DNA of 64,000 bases, from contig JAHGAU010000002.1 in NCBI GenBank assembly GCA_019925105.1, forward strand, positions 372,001-436,000. Direction: 5' to 3'. This DNA is from Niebla homalea (lineage: Eukaryota > Ascomycota > Lecanoromycetes > Lecanorales > Ramalinaceae). Position numbers and translations under genes: made by a program. The first letter of the stretch is position 1. Each line of letters opens with the position of its first letter. Under the pieces are notes generated by a model. It saw only the letters and a list, made by a program, of their open reading frames with translations, ran no database searches and was not told where the DNA came from. Positions 10,860 to 20,948 of the stretch are shown here, one piece after another.

Positions 10860-12314
10860 TCATGAACCTAGATCATGCGTCATAGTGACAATCAGAGGCT
10901 TCGTTGGTCTTTGAGTTGGCAGCTGCTTCATATCTCTCGCCCATACTTCAGGGTTCACGTTTGCTTGCCAGCCGAGCCATCCGATTGCCCCCTCGGGGAT
11001 GTTGTTTGGAAGGCAGTCGATTTTGAATGTACCAGACTGGTTGTCATCGTCCAAGCCTAGGCACGTCTTGGCAACAGTCGTAGCAATCTGCCTCATCAAG
11101 TCTCTCCCCAAGCAAGCTTTCGGCCCTGCGCCGAACGCGAACCCTTCGGTGCGCACGCCGCTTTCCAAAAGATAGCGATGAGGTACAAACAAATCTGCCG
11201 TGTCACCGAAGACGGCTGGATCTCTCGATGCACCGACGAAGTACAACCATGCATCCCAATCTTTCGGTATCAGGGTGTCAGGCGATTGGTCGCTACTACC
11301 AGGAAGAATGATATCGGCTGTTGTTTGACGCATGATGCCGACTACAGGCGGAGACAGCCGCTCGGTCTCGAGAATGATGCTTTCGATGAGTCTGTTTTGA
11401 TCATCTTTCCCGCGAATAGACAAGATTTCTTCTGATAGTGTATTCGAGCCCTGATGATCGCTGGTACGAAATACGAAGAGATTCAGCATTATGGCTGTGA
11501 GTAGCGAGGCGAGCGCTTTAGCTGCAAGAGACGAAGTGAAGAGAAGTAGGTGGTTGGCTACATCTTCCCTGTCGGAAGAGCTTGAGGTACGAAAGGGGCA
11601 GTTCGTGTTCTGTACGCCTACATGGGACTTGAGTACTCCCTGCAGCTTCTTTCGAGCTGCAAGCCCTTTCGATCTAGGCGATTGCCAGAATCTCGTGTTT
11701 ACACTCACGGGGAAGAGGGAGAATTGACCGCGAAGCAGGTCTTCTTGCAGTCCCTCGACTTCATCGACAAGATTCTTTGATTTTTGTGGATTCTCTGGAT
11801 CCCCCAGGAAGATCCCTAAGATTAAATCCCAGGACAAAGATTTCATACTTTCGTAGAGATCGATAGAGGAGCCTGGTTTGATATCTCGAAAATATGAAAG
11901 GGTTCTGCTTCGGACACCTTTGGTAATCTGATCTGGGAGCTCTGCCATCCTACCCATCCATGTAGCCTTCCTTGATCTGTGTTCTGGCGGATCTAAGAGT
12001 AGAAGATTGGGAGGCGGAAAGAAGGGGGCCATCAATTCGTCATAGGCCTTTGAGGAGCTCAAGCTCGTGGTCACATCCTCATCACATAAAACTTTTCGTA
12101 CATGTTCATAGGAAGAGATTACAGCAACATTACGATTCAAGACTTTGGCACGTATGGGCGTTCTGGAGTCAGCCAAGAATGGATGGCTCCTTCGAAACGC
12201 GAGGACTCGCGATGTTATGAAAGACTCGGGCGACGAATGGAAGGAAAATGTCTCAGATAGACCTGAGAGCATAGAGGAGGAGCCATGAGGGAGGACGGGT
12301 AACTGTGCTGTCAT
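10860..12314 (-). CDS. Cytochrome P450
   Basis: Intronless, 484 residues. The K-helix motif ETER is at residues 316-319, the heme loop FGAGPKACLG at 394-403 with the thiolate cysteine at 401, so catalytic elements are intact. Unlike most fungal P450s it has no long N-terminal hydrophobic anchor; it starts with a short, proline-rich stretch. Lack of introns and of an anchor recall the soluble-type or CYP120-like branch, and raise the chance of an ancient transfer, but this is inference. Substrate unknown. It ends 51 nt from the convergent CxxC gene and is the right end of the lipid/oxidoreductase block. Confidence 0.85.
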   Translation of the reverse strand: MTAQLPVLPHGSSSMLSGLSETFSFHSSPESFITSRVLAFRRSHPFLADSRTPIRAKVLNRNVAVISSYEHVRKVLCDEDVTTSLSSSKAYDELMAPFFPPPNLLLLDPPEHRSRKATWMGRMAELPDQITKGVRSRTLSYFRDIKPGSSIDLYESMKSLSWDLILGIFLGDPENPQKSKNLVDEVEGLQEDLLRGQFSLFPVSVNTRFWQSPRSKGLAARKKLQGVLKSHVGVQNTNCPFRTSSSSDREDVANHLLLFTSSLAAKALASLLTAIMLNLFVFRTSDHQGSNTLSEEILSIRGKDDQNRLIESIILETERLSPPVVGIMRQTTADIILPGSSDQSPDTLIPKDWDAWLYFVGASRDPAVFGDTADLFVPHRYLLESGVRTEGFAFGAGPKACLGRDLMRQIATTVAKTCLGLDDDNQSGTFKIDCLPNNIPEGAIGWLGWQANVNPEVWARDMKQLPTQRPTKPLIVTMTHDLGS

Positions 12315-12460
12315 CTTGACGTTCTCTTCGTGGAACCCATGTCAGTAAGGATAGAAGCTGCGCGTTTCTTTGGTTTCGAACGCTGTTTGATAGTGCAAAT
12401 TCCGTTCTGACTCTTTGTGGCTCAGCGATAAGCCGATAACGGTCGCAGGATGACCTCATA

Positions 12461-12631
12461 TCGTCGAATCCATTTCAAGTGGCCACCGCGCTAAGAATTT
12501 ATCGATTTTCAGGCTTTTTTAAATATGTGTAATTTTGGTTTTCAATTAATGAAAGTTAAACCCAAAAATACTCATACAAAAAAAAAGGTGCACACTCTTA
12601 GCGCGGTGGCCACTTAAAAATGGATTCACGA
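12461..12631. mobile_element. 171-bp MITE with 36-bp terminal inverted repeats and TA target duplication
   Basis: The left end (TCGTCGAATCCAT... reading rightwards from 12461) and the inverted right end (TCGTGAATCCAT... reading leftwards from 12631) match over about 36 bp, both containing AAGTGGCCACCGCGCTAAG. Both ends are flanked by TA (12459-12460 and 12632-12633), the target duplication of Tc1/mariner-superfamily elements. The inside, about 100 bp, is AT-rich and non-coding. It lies between the start of the P450 gene and the start of the TLC gene, so it sits in a shared upstream region. The core of its terminal repeat is also found at the 3' end of the dead Fot1-like transposon at 17.3 kb. 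Confidence 0.87.
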
Positions 12632-12706
12632 TAGTCGAAATGACTTCTGAGGCTTCAATATCAATTTGATAATGCGCCTTTGACGTGAAGGAAGGAATAG
12701 ATGTGA

Positions 12707-13473
12707 ATGCCACTTCCATCGCAATGGACGCTCCTCGCCTCCGCGACCATTTATCCAGCTCTACTGCGCTTCCTCAGCGGTAGCGCCCCATCCCGAGCGC
12801 GGTTCTCGAAATCCATCAAACACATCTCAACACTCCATTCCTCCCTAGTGACAGCTCTAGCTATCTTTGTCCTCAAAGACTACGCGTGGCTACACGAGGA
12901 CTCTCCGGACCCTCTCATCAGCGCGCGCTCTGAATTCGCCAATGCCATCACTGCCATTGAGGCAGGCTACCTGCTCCAAGACTCAGTGGCCCTGATTAGA
13001 GAAGCTCGATTGCACAGTGGTCGTGGAAGCAAAGCGGCACTCGATAAGACCCTCCTGATCCACCATGTCGGCATCGGCACTGCCCTGCTCGTCCTTCACT
13101 ATTACGTCGCCCATGGCAAAGAGCGGGGGATCTATATCATTGTTATGTTCCTTCTCATGAATTCTTCGACGCCGCTCCTGAATCTACGATGGTATCTGCG
13201 GAACTTTGCAAAGCAGAGGCGAAGAGCGATTTTCATCGCAGATGCCGCGTTCGTGGTTGCATTCTTCGTGGCGAGGGTGTGGTTGGTGTGGAAAATCTTG
13301 AGGGAATACGGGAGATATCACGACTGGGGGCTTGGGATACTTTTCTGAAGGGATTGAGAGTGCCATGTCAGTTGGGTACGGGTGCGCTGTTTGTAGCGAA
13401 TCTAGGGTGGTGGATTGCGATGTGCCAGAACTTGGCTAGCCGGAGTCAGAGATTTACGTTTGGGGGTCAGTGA
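12707..13473 (+). CDS. TLC-domain membrane protein, frame broken by one base
   Basis: The first frame, 12707-13348, codes for a multi-pass membrane protein with the TLC (TRAM-LAG1-CLN8) signature: paired histidines in LLIHHVGIG and the stretch NSSTPLLNLRW. It ends in TGA shortly after a G5 run at 13326-13330. Adding one G there would join it to the next frame, which continues with WDTFLKGLRVPCQL and a last membrane helix containing LGWWIAM, ending at 13473, the length expected for the family. TLC proteins act in ceramide synthesis or lipid trafficking. This one lacks a ceramide synthase Lag1 signature that I can see, so it is closer to the FAM57/TMEM56-type. Either a sequencing slip or a true lesion. 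Confidence 0.7.
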
Positions 13474-14041
13474 GGCGGGCAAGGCTTGCTCGCTGGCGAA
13501 AGGGTTACAAGGATGGTTGCACACTAGTGGAAATAGACTGGATGTTCAGTTTCCACAAGAATAATTGCAGGGTGGGCAACATCTCGTCGGCTCTGTCCAT
13601 CAACAACGCTTGCTTGGACCCACCTTTTCGTATCAGAATTGGACAGCAGGCCGAGGCGGACAAACTTACAAGTTAAAGTGAGCCATCTAGTCGGAGTAAT
13701 AGTTTAGAGGATGTTGTTCTTGTGACAATTACGGACGTTGGCGATATCTTGCTGCGCTCAGCTTGCACTTTTTTGGTTTTGAAGCTGTGCTACATTTTGC
13801 AGCTATATTCGCGGCTTACCCACCATCCGACAGCAGGTATGGCCATCGGTATGCTGCCCCAATAGTGGGTTCCAATTGGCATTTAAGTGAATATGAGGAA
13901 AAGATCTCTTGGGCAGAGGCGTTAGAAAGTCTCACAAAGAACCTCTTATCACGCTTTTCTTTTATGACGAAAATGACCCCCACTTTGTGAATAACGTTAC
14001 AAAGTTCGATGTTGCTCTCTGTAAAGAGACTTGGGAAGAGG
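13474..14041. other. Intergenic region, no gene recognised
   Basis: About 570 nt between the TLC gene and the degenerate transporter. Short open frames are present on both strands but none shows a recognisable domain or exon structure. Confidence 0.4.
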
Positions 14042-15552
14042 ATGAGCGCCTCTAGGTTTCTGCTTGAACTCCAATCTTCGTCAGAGAGCAGCTCCTTTGA
14101 GCTTGAGCTCCAAGGGGGCGCAATCGCACCAACAGCGTCACCTGCTCCAGCGCAGCGCCAAGATCCCACCAGATCATTTCAGGATGATGATCGAGGACCG
14201 GACCAGCAGCTCGAGCCTACAGACCGCGGAGCCGGAGCATGGAAGTTCCTCTGCGCAGCTTTCATGTTCGAGGGTGTGCTATGGGGTACTGACTACCCAA
14301 AGCTACTGCATGGCCGAAGAAAGAGCAACTGATCACGTTGCTTTGCGAATTTTCTTTTATAATTTGGTGTCTTCCAGGAGTATTTTACGAATCTTCCCAG
14401 ATTCAAGGAAAAAAAGCTCATTCCATTGCTGGGCACCATGGCTTCCAGCATTCTTTCCTCGGACCCCCCATAGCAGCCGACCTTGTTCGACGCTATCAGA
14501 ACCATCCCCCACTCATTGTCTGCCTGGGCGGGCCATTGTTTATCTTGGGACTATTAGCACGCTCCTTTGCAGACGCGATTGCCGGTCTGATTGTGACCCA
14601 AGGCTTCATATGCGGACATCCGTACTGATTTTCTTGCCTTTATGATACCTTGGGAATCTCGCTCTAACCTTTCTTGATTAGTGGGATATTGTCTTGTGTA
14701 CTATTTCCTCATAAGTATCAGAAACGAATGGTGGATAGTCAGACGAGGTATGGCATTCGGAGTTATAGTCAGCGCAGCCGGCGCCTCAGGTGTCGCCATG
14801 CCTTTTATCATCCAGGTCCTGCTGGACAGACATGGCTATAGGATCGCTCTCCGCGCCATCTCCATCGCAATGGGTATCCTCACAGGACCCTTGATTGCGT
14901 TCATTAGATCCAGGTTTCCTCCTTCGTGGCAGGCTAACGTTCCGAAGCTAAATGGGTTATTTCCGAAGGAACCCCTATTCTGGGTATATTCCCCTGCCAA
15001 TATCACAAAAGGCCTTGGCTTCTTCTTTCCTTCGCTGTTCCTCCCATCTTATGCCACGTCAGTCGGCCTTAGCGCAAAAGACGAAGCGATGTTGCTGGCT
15101 CTAATGTCTGGCGCACAAGTAATAGGCCAATGGACCTTCGGCTTTCTCTCGGACAAGACGGCGTTGAACAAACTCATCATTTTGTCCACCTTGATTGCCG
15201 CTGTGGCATCCTTCACGACCTGGGGACTGGCGCAAGATATTGTGCTGCTGGTCGTCTTTCCGCTCCTCTTCGGCTTCTTCGCCTATGGCTTCAGCTCGAT
15301 GAGGGCGAAGATGAGTATGCAGATCAGCAAAGAGCCAACAGCCGCGTTGACTATATTTGGCATCTTAGCTGGTTGCTCAGGGGTGGAGAATGTTCTGGCC
15401 GGACCTATCAGCGCGACCCTCCTGTCTGGGGCAATAAAGAAGGATGGCTATGGCTAATGAGATATCAGGCCATGGAACTCTTTACGTGAGCCATGATGCT
15501 GCTCAGTGCTTTGAGCGTTGGTGCTTCCTCCATGAGACCAAGGAGATTGTAG
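14042..15552 (+). pseudogene. Degenerate MFS transporter, monocarboxylate-transporter type
   Basis: Pieces of one transporter lie in order. A short acidic N-terminus leads into GAGAWKFLCAAFMFEG, the start of helix 1 in the MCT-like fungal family. After an intron (14286-14377), helix segments follow (PPIAADLVRRYQ, LFILGLLARSFA), then a long intact piece from 14682 to 15457 with WWIVRRGMAFGV and the C-terminal six helices. Lesions: the segment at 14378-14460 aligns with the family only in another frame (EYFTNLPRFK...); no frame-keeping splice joins the piece ending near 14600 to 14682; the tail MRYQAMELFT, then TGA at 15487, then AMMLLSALSVGASS continues in yet another frame. Taken together the gene is very likely dead. 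Proteins of this type import carboxylates or other small acids. Confidence 0.75.
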
Positions 15553-16311
15553 GCCCGGTGAACGCCCCATTCCTGTTCAGAATTTTGTGAGATAGACTGG
15601 GTTCACCATTGTAATTGTTTCCTCGAAAATGTATACGGCTCCGATCTTTGGTTTTATGAGCGCGACGCTTGTGATATCGAGCCAAGAGACCCTCCTCTGA
15701 CCCAGACTCTTGCTACAGAGCCATCTTTCCTCCCAAGTTGTCGCCACTATTCATTCTCGTCAACGAAGACACGGCGTGGATAGGGTTGACAGAAGCTCTC
15801 GCATCACTGGAACAGGGTCCTCTGAAAGTTCGAGTGGATTTTGCAAGAAGACTGGTCCTGATGTCACTTATTCCAAGTTCCAAGTTGGGATGGGAAACTA
15901 GCACCAGATAATCTTTGTGTCTTCGAGTAACTCGCAGATTATTGTGCGTCGTTGCCACTATGGCCCCAGCAGGCTCTCCGAGAATATAGCCGCATACTGC
16001 TTACAAGCAATCTAGATATCCGTTGCGTGAGTTGATGACAGATAACGAGTCATAGATTTTCGTCCTCAGTCCTAATGCTGGCAAACACGATGCTACCAGC
16101 AAAGTCAAGAAGACTAAAGAATCCTAAGACGGTCACGTCACGCCAACCATAATCTTGAGTTTGGACTAATGATTTTTCTTTACAATGCTACTATATAAAG
16201 GTATAATAAGCATATACCTACTCTTGCCATAACGTGACGCAGATCAACGAGCCCAAAAGGCGGAAGAGGAGACTCGCGACACCACCCTCGCGAAATACCT
16301 GAGTCTCTGTC
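15553..16311. other. Spacer before transposon remnant
   Basis: About 760 nt, AT-rich around 16150-16230. It probably includes the lost 5' part of the Fot1-like element, but I could not find a left terminal repeat matching the one at 17335-17371. No gene recognised. Confidence 0.35.
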
Positions 16312-17371
16312 ATGAGCTTTGATCCAAATCAGTTTCTGTTCAGGCCGACAAGTCGCTCAGCATTCAAGGAGAACTCAGTAATGCAAATCGCGAACTTCGT
16401 CCGGACTTTCCACGGCCGTGGGAAGACTTTATCGACACGCAAAAGGAAATTATGGAATTACTCTATTCTATCTCTGCTCTGGACCGGCTACACCAACACT
16501 GGCATGACTTTGTACTGGATGCGTAACGTATTCAGTCCGCAAACAAGTGTCATAGCAATTGGTAAACCAAGACTGCTCATCAGTGATGGGTTTGGAACGC
16601 ACAAGTCTCTTGAGCTCATGAGATCTTGCTACGAAAATCATATTACTTTGTGTAGACTTCCGTCGCACAATTCTCATAAGCTCCAACCATATGACGTTGG
16701 TATATTTGGGCCATGAAGTCCGCCTACTGGGAACAGGCTGAACAGTTGTACAGAGGGGTTGCACAGGTAATTGATACATTGGATGTCATATATCTGTATG
16801 ATCGGGCTTGACAGCAAGCAATCAATCCAAGAAAAACCAGATCTTGCTGGTCCAAGTGTGCCTAGTTCCCATCCAACCCTACTAAACTTCTTCAAGAAAG
16901 GAGCCAATCAGAGCGGGGAAGTGATGCTAGCAGAGTGGCAGCTGTAATCGATCTGCCGCGATGCGATGTGACAACGGAAAGCTTAGCTAATCTACGAAAG
17001 CTATCCGAAGGGAACGCGCAAGGGTTTGCTTCGCCTCGCTGGCAAAGAGTACATTTTGCCGAGAGAACGCTCCTTCTGGATGAAAATCGGAATCTATCCA
17101 ATCAGAACAATCAGAGAAAATGTCGGCAATCTACAAAGCCAAGAGTGTCTGGGACGGGAAAGGTGAGAAGCTACGAAAACATCGTGGAAACGGAGAAAAA
17201 GCGAGATCTAAAGGCGGCGGCTACTTCGAGCTGGGAGCAGAAGCAACGTGCGTAAAGCGGGAAGCAGGCTGGCAATGCCCGGCTCGAGATTCGCGAATCG
17301 GGCTTGCAAGATCCGTCACACAGTATCGCCAACCGCGCTAGGGTGGTGGCCACTTCATATGGATTGGGCGA
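16312..17371 (+). mobile_element. Decayed Fot1/pogo-like (Tc1/mariner) transposon, 3' part
   Basis: From about 16480 to 16716 one frame gives the DDE transposase core: GYTNTGMTLYWMRNVFSPQT, then GKPRLLISDGFGTHKSLE (second catalytic Asp in ISDG) and LCRLPSHNSHKLQPYDVG. The frame stops at 16716 and the next piece is read in another frame. The typical C-terminal part is found at 16935-17255 (LLLDENRNLSNQN, KVRSYENIVETEKKRD). Several stops and shifts mean it cannot make an active enzyme. The element's right end is a terminal repeat at 17335-17371 with GGTGGCCACTT...ATGGATT...CGA followed by TA, sharing its core with the MITE at 12461-12631. The left end was not found. Confidence 0.8.
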
Positions 17372-17698
17372 TAATCGAACGCTGCCCTATCAAACAGCTT
17401 CCTATCGCGCGCAGCCATGCTAAGCCCCAGCCCCACTTCCTGTCCCTCCTCTGCTGATAAGGCAAAGAAGACTCCCGTGCACACTTCATGAAGTGCTCCT
17501 CCGTTCACTCGACAACCATACCAACCATACCGACCGAGCTTCATACTCTTGCAACCGCCGAATGTCAGGCTAGGGTCTGGTGAAACGAAATGCCACACGT
17601 ATATCGGATCGGGTTTACCGAGCTTGCTGCCAGCAATGGTGGCGAGGACCATTCACAGGGAAGCAAAAGAGTAAAGTATGGGAAGCTTTTGTGTTTGA
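17372..17698. other. Short spacer upstream of the NB-ARC-TPR gene
   Basis: This stretch between the transposon end and the receptor's first recognisable exon should hold the promoter or a first exon. A minus-strand open frame covers much of it (17652-17338, with a run WHFVSPDPSLTFGGCKS), but it extends into the transposon and I do not recognise it. It may be a fragment of an older gene. Confidence 0.35.
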
Positions 17699-20600
17699 AG
17701 TACGCTTGTGCTGAGTGAAGGCAGTATCATACTCGTACATGGCTTGGGGGGACATCCAGTCGAGACGTGGGCGAGCAGTCGACCGGCAGGCGAGGAACGC
17801 GCAGTCGGCGCGTCGAGCCGGAGCCAACACATCAAATCATTCTTCAAATCCACAGCTCCCCCTGCGGAAAGCAGCAGCGCACAGCAAAGCACGGGCCCAC
17901 AAGCGCAACAAGTTTTCTGGCCACAGGATTACCTCGCCAAGGATATTCCTCAGGCAAGAGTATGGACATACGGATACAATGCGGACGTCACAGGCAGTCT
18001 GTTCCAGGCCAGCAACATGAACAGTGTAACCGGACACGGCCAAGACCTTAAGGTCCGACTTGAACGCGAGATAGGAAATGAGGTGGGTCTAATTCTTTTC
18101 CAGGGCCAGGAATTAGAAGGCTTATCAAGACTTAGGATCCTATTATGTTCGTGGCCCACAGCCTTGGCGGCATAGTTGTCAAAGAGGTAGGAGACGGGCA
18201 CTGTCCCTGAGTTCAATAGGACATTATGTTAAATGTTGATGATAGGCATTGTTCAAATCTGAAGCATGTCGCAAGCGAACAAGACTTGTCATCTTCCTTG
18301 GAACGCCACATCGAGGCAGCACACTAGTACAATGGGGAGAAATTGCATCGAACCTTGCTCGAATGGCGCTGCATGACTCAAACAAGAAGATTGTCGAGGC
18401 TTTAGAAGTGGACAGTGAGGTACTAAACGGCATCAACGAGCGATTCGTGAAAATCGTATCCGAGCAGAGCATCTCAATCCACTCCTTCCAGGAAGCGCGA
18501 GGGATATCCGGAATGAAGGGGCTGCACCATAAGGTGCGCTATTGCCATCTCCCGAAGCATTACTGTAAGCGATTGTACTCACGAGTATTGGCGCATGCAG
18601 GTCGTGGACGACTATTCGTCGAAGCTAGGTCTCTCAGACACGGTCGAGACGCCAGAAAGTATCGATGCAAACCATGTGCAAATGGTTAAGTGCACGGATC
18701 GATTAGATGAAAGCTATCGCGCTATCATTGGCGTATTGAAGCTTTCTCTAAAGGGAGCATCTCCTAGTGCAGATATTCCAATCAGGTCAGTCATGCGGAC
18801 GCAGCAAGAAGAAGCATCAAGCGCAGAACATGAAACAGACACTCGTTAGTGCTTCTCAATTCTGGTCATCCTCTGTCGCCCATCAGCCGCTGACTGATCG
18901 AAGCTGGCGCTACTACCTCCTACTACTTGATTCCACCTCGAAATCGGCGATTTATCGGTCGGACGAAGAAGATGAAAGAGCTGGAAGAAAAACTTATCAT
19001 CAGCGATGACTGCCAAAAGCTGGCTTTGGTGGGTCTTGGTGGAATAGGGAAGTCGCAGATTGCGCTGGAACTTGCTTATACCGTGAAAGAGCGTGCGCCC
19101 GAATACTCGATCTTTTGGGTGTCGGCCGTGAGCGGTGAAAGTTTTCAGCAAGCGTATGAAGCTATTGCCACTACTTGTTCCGTCCCGCTGAATCCGACCG
19201 AGGAGGACCCCAGGGAGTCGGTGCAGAGGTATCTGAATAGCAGCTCGGCGGGTAAATGGCTCCTGATTGTTGACAACTCCGACGACGAAGAGGTCCTGTT
19301 TGAGACATCGGGCAGTCGCAAAGGTGTAACCGACTACCTGGCAGAGAGCGAGAACGGACTTACCTTATTTACAACCCGCTACAGAGAGATGGCGGTGTCA
19401 TTAGCCGGCAGCAAGGTGGTGGAGATTCAAGAAATGGGTAATGAGGAAGCAGAAATCTTTCTGACAGAGTCGTTGAATCAGAAAGAGTTGCTCGAGGACC
19501 GAACAGTCACCAGCGAATTATTGAACGAGCTAACGTACTTACCACTGGCAATTGCACAAGCGGCAGCATATCTCAATACGACGCTGATCTCTATTCGGGA
19601 TTACTTGTCTCTTCTGAGGGACACAGAAGAGGAAGCAATCAGCCTCCTGAGCCGGGAATTCCGCGACCACACAAGCTACAAGAACTCGAAGATCTCCACC
19701 GCCGCGACGTGGCTCGTATCCTTTGATCAGATTCGCCGATCAGATCCGTACGCGGCAGACCTTTTGTCCTTCATGTCATGCATTGAGAACAAAGCGATCC
19801 CTCGATCGATGCTGCCTTCCGTGAAGCCAGCAGAGAAAATGGTACACGCCATTGGTACCCTCCGCGCGTACGCTTTCGTGACGAAACGGGACGAAGACGA
19901 CATTTACGATATGCATCGGCTTGTCCACTTAGCAACAAAGGTATGGTTAAGGGAGGGCGGCACCACCGAGGAGCTGAATGAGGAAGTGGCTGCACACCTT
20001 GCAGAGATCTTCCCTTCCCCTGATTGGAGCAATCGATATATTTGGAGGGAATACTTCCCTCATGCTCTTCAATTTCTCAGACACACCAAAGCACTGGACA
20101 GCTTTTCGAGGAACAAATTGTGTATGGCCGTTGGAAGATGTCTGCGAGTTGATGGACGGGTTGGAGAAGCCATTGTTTGGCTACAAGAGTGTTTTCTTGG
20201 AAGGCAAAAACACTTCGCTGAAGACCATCCGTCCCGACTGACTTCGCAGCACGTGCTCGCAATGGCATATTCGGTAAATGGGCAGGTTGATAAGGCGATC
20301 AAGTTACTTAAACACGTTATTGCAATACGGGAAAAGGTACTAAAGGAAGATCATCCCAACCGATTAGCGTCACAGCATGAACTCGCACGGGCATATTTAA
20401 ATAATAGGCAGGTTGATGAGGCGGTTAAGTTACTTAAACACGTTGTTGCAATACGGGAAATGGTACTAAAGGAGGATCATCCTGACCGATTAACGTCGCA
20501 GCATGAACTCGCACGGGCATATCGAGATAATGGGCAGGTAGAAAAGGCGATTAAGTTACTTGAAAATGTCGTCGCAATAAAGGGAAAGGTACTAAAGGAG

Positions 20601-20948
20601 GATCATCCGTCCCGACTGGTATCGCAGCACGAGCTCGCGAAGGCATATCAGGTTAACAGGCAGGTAAAAAAGGCGGTCGAGCTATTTAAACATATCGTTA
20701 CAATTAAAACAGTGTTAAAGGAGGATCATCCCGACCGACTGGTATCGCAACACGAGCTCGCAATAGCATATTGGGATAACGGGCAAACGAAAGAGGCGGT
20801 CGAGCTGCTTGAATACGTTGTCGCAATACGGAAAAGGGTACTGAAGAAGGATCATCCGTCCCGACTGGCATCGGAGCGCTCGCTTTCCTATATGTACGCA
20901 AAGCATCGTCCTGACGGAGATGATCAGGCAGAGAGTGATGCATCGTGA
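17699..20948 (+). CDS. NLR-type receptor: lipase-like alpha/beta hydrolase, NB-ARC, TPR
   Basis: Exons by frame-consistent splicing: about 17699-18082, 18136-18186, 18246-18533, 18601-18844 and 18904-20948, roughly 1000 residues. The first ATG is not resolved because the frame is closed just upstream of 17699, so a small 5' exon is missing. The N-terminal hydrolase shows IILVHGLGGHPVETW, then the nucleophile elbow FVAHSLGGIVVKE formed by the second exon, and FLGTPHRGS. Next comes the NTPase: FIGR at the domain start, Walker A GLGGIGKS, Walker B WLLIVDN, and LPLAIAQAAAYL (GLPL-like). The C-terminus carries kinesin-light-chain-type TPRs. This is the standard three-part layout of fungal STAND/NLR proteins, which act in non-self recognition and programmed cell death; the trigger is unknown. 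All NTPase motifs look intact. Confidence 0.85.
20235..20861 (+). repeat. Five tandem 42-residue TPR units of high identity
   Basis: Units begin at 20235, 20361, 20487, 20613 and 20736, each 126 nt except the fourth, which is 123 nt. Each starts RL-x-SQHELA-x-AY and ends VLKEDHP. Most codons are shared between units, and a partial sixth unit follows at 20862 and diverges. Such homogenised repeats are known for fungal NLRs of the HET-D/HET-E and NB-ARC-TPR groups, where unequal exchange keeps repeats alike and lets specificity change fast. Confidence 0.9.

Noticed and set aside
17338..17652. 104-codon minus-strand frame upstream of the receptor gene
   Set aside because: It runs into the transposon's terminal repeat and matches no family known to me; at most a gene fragment.
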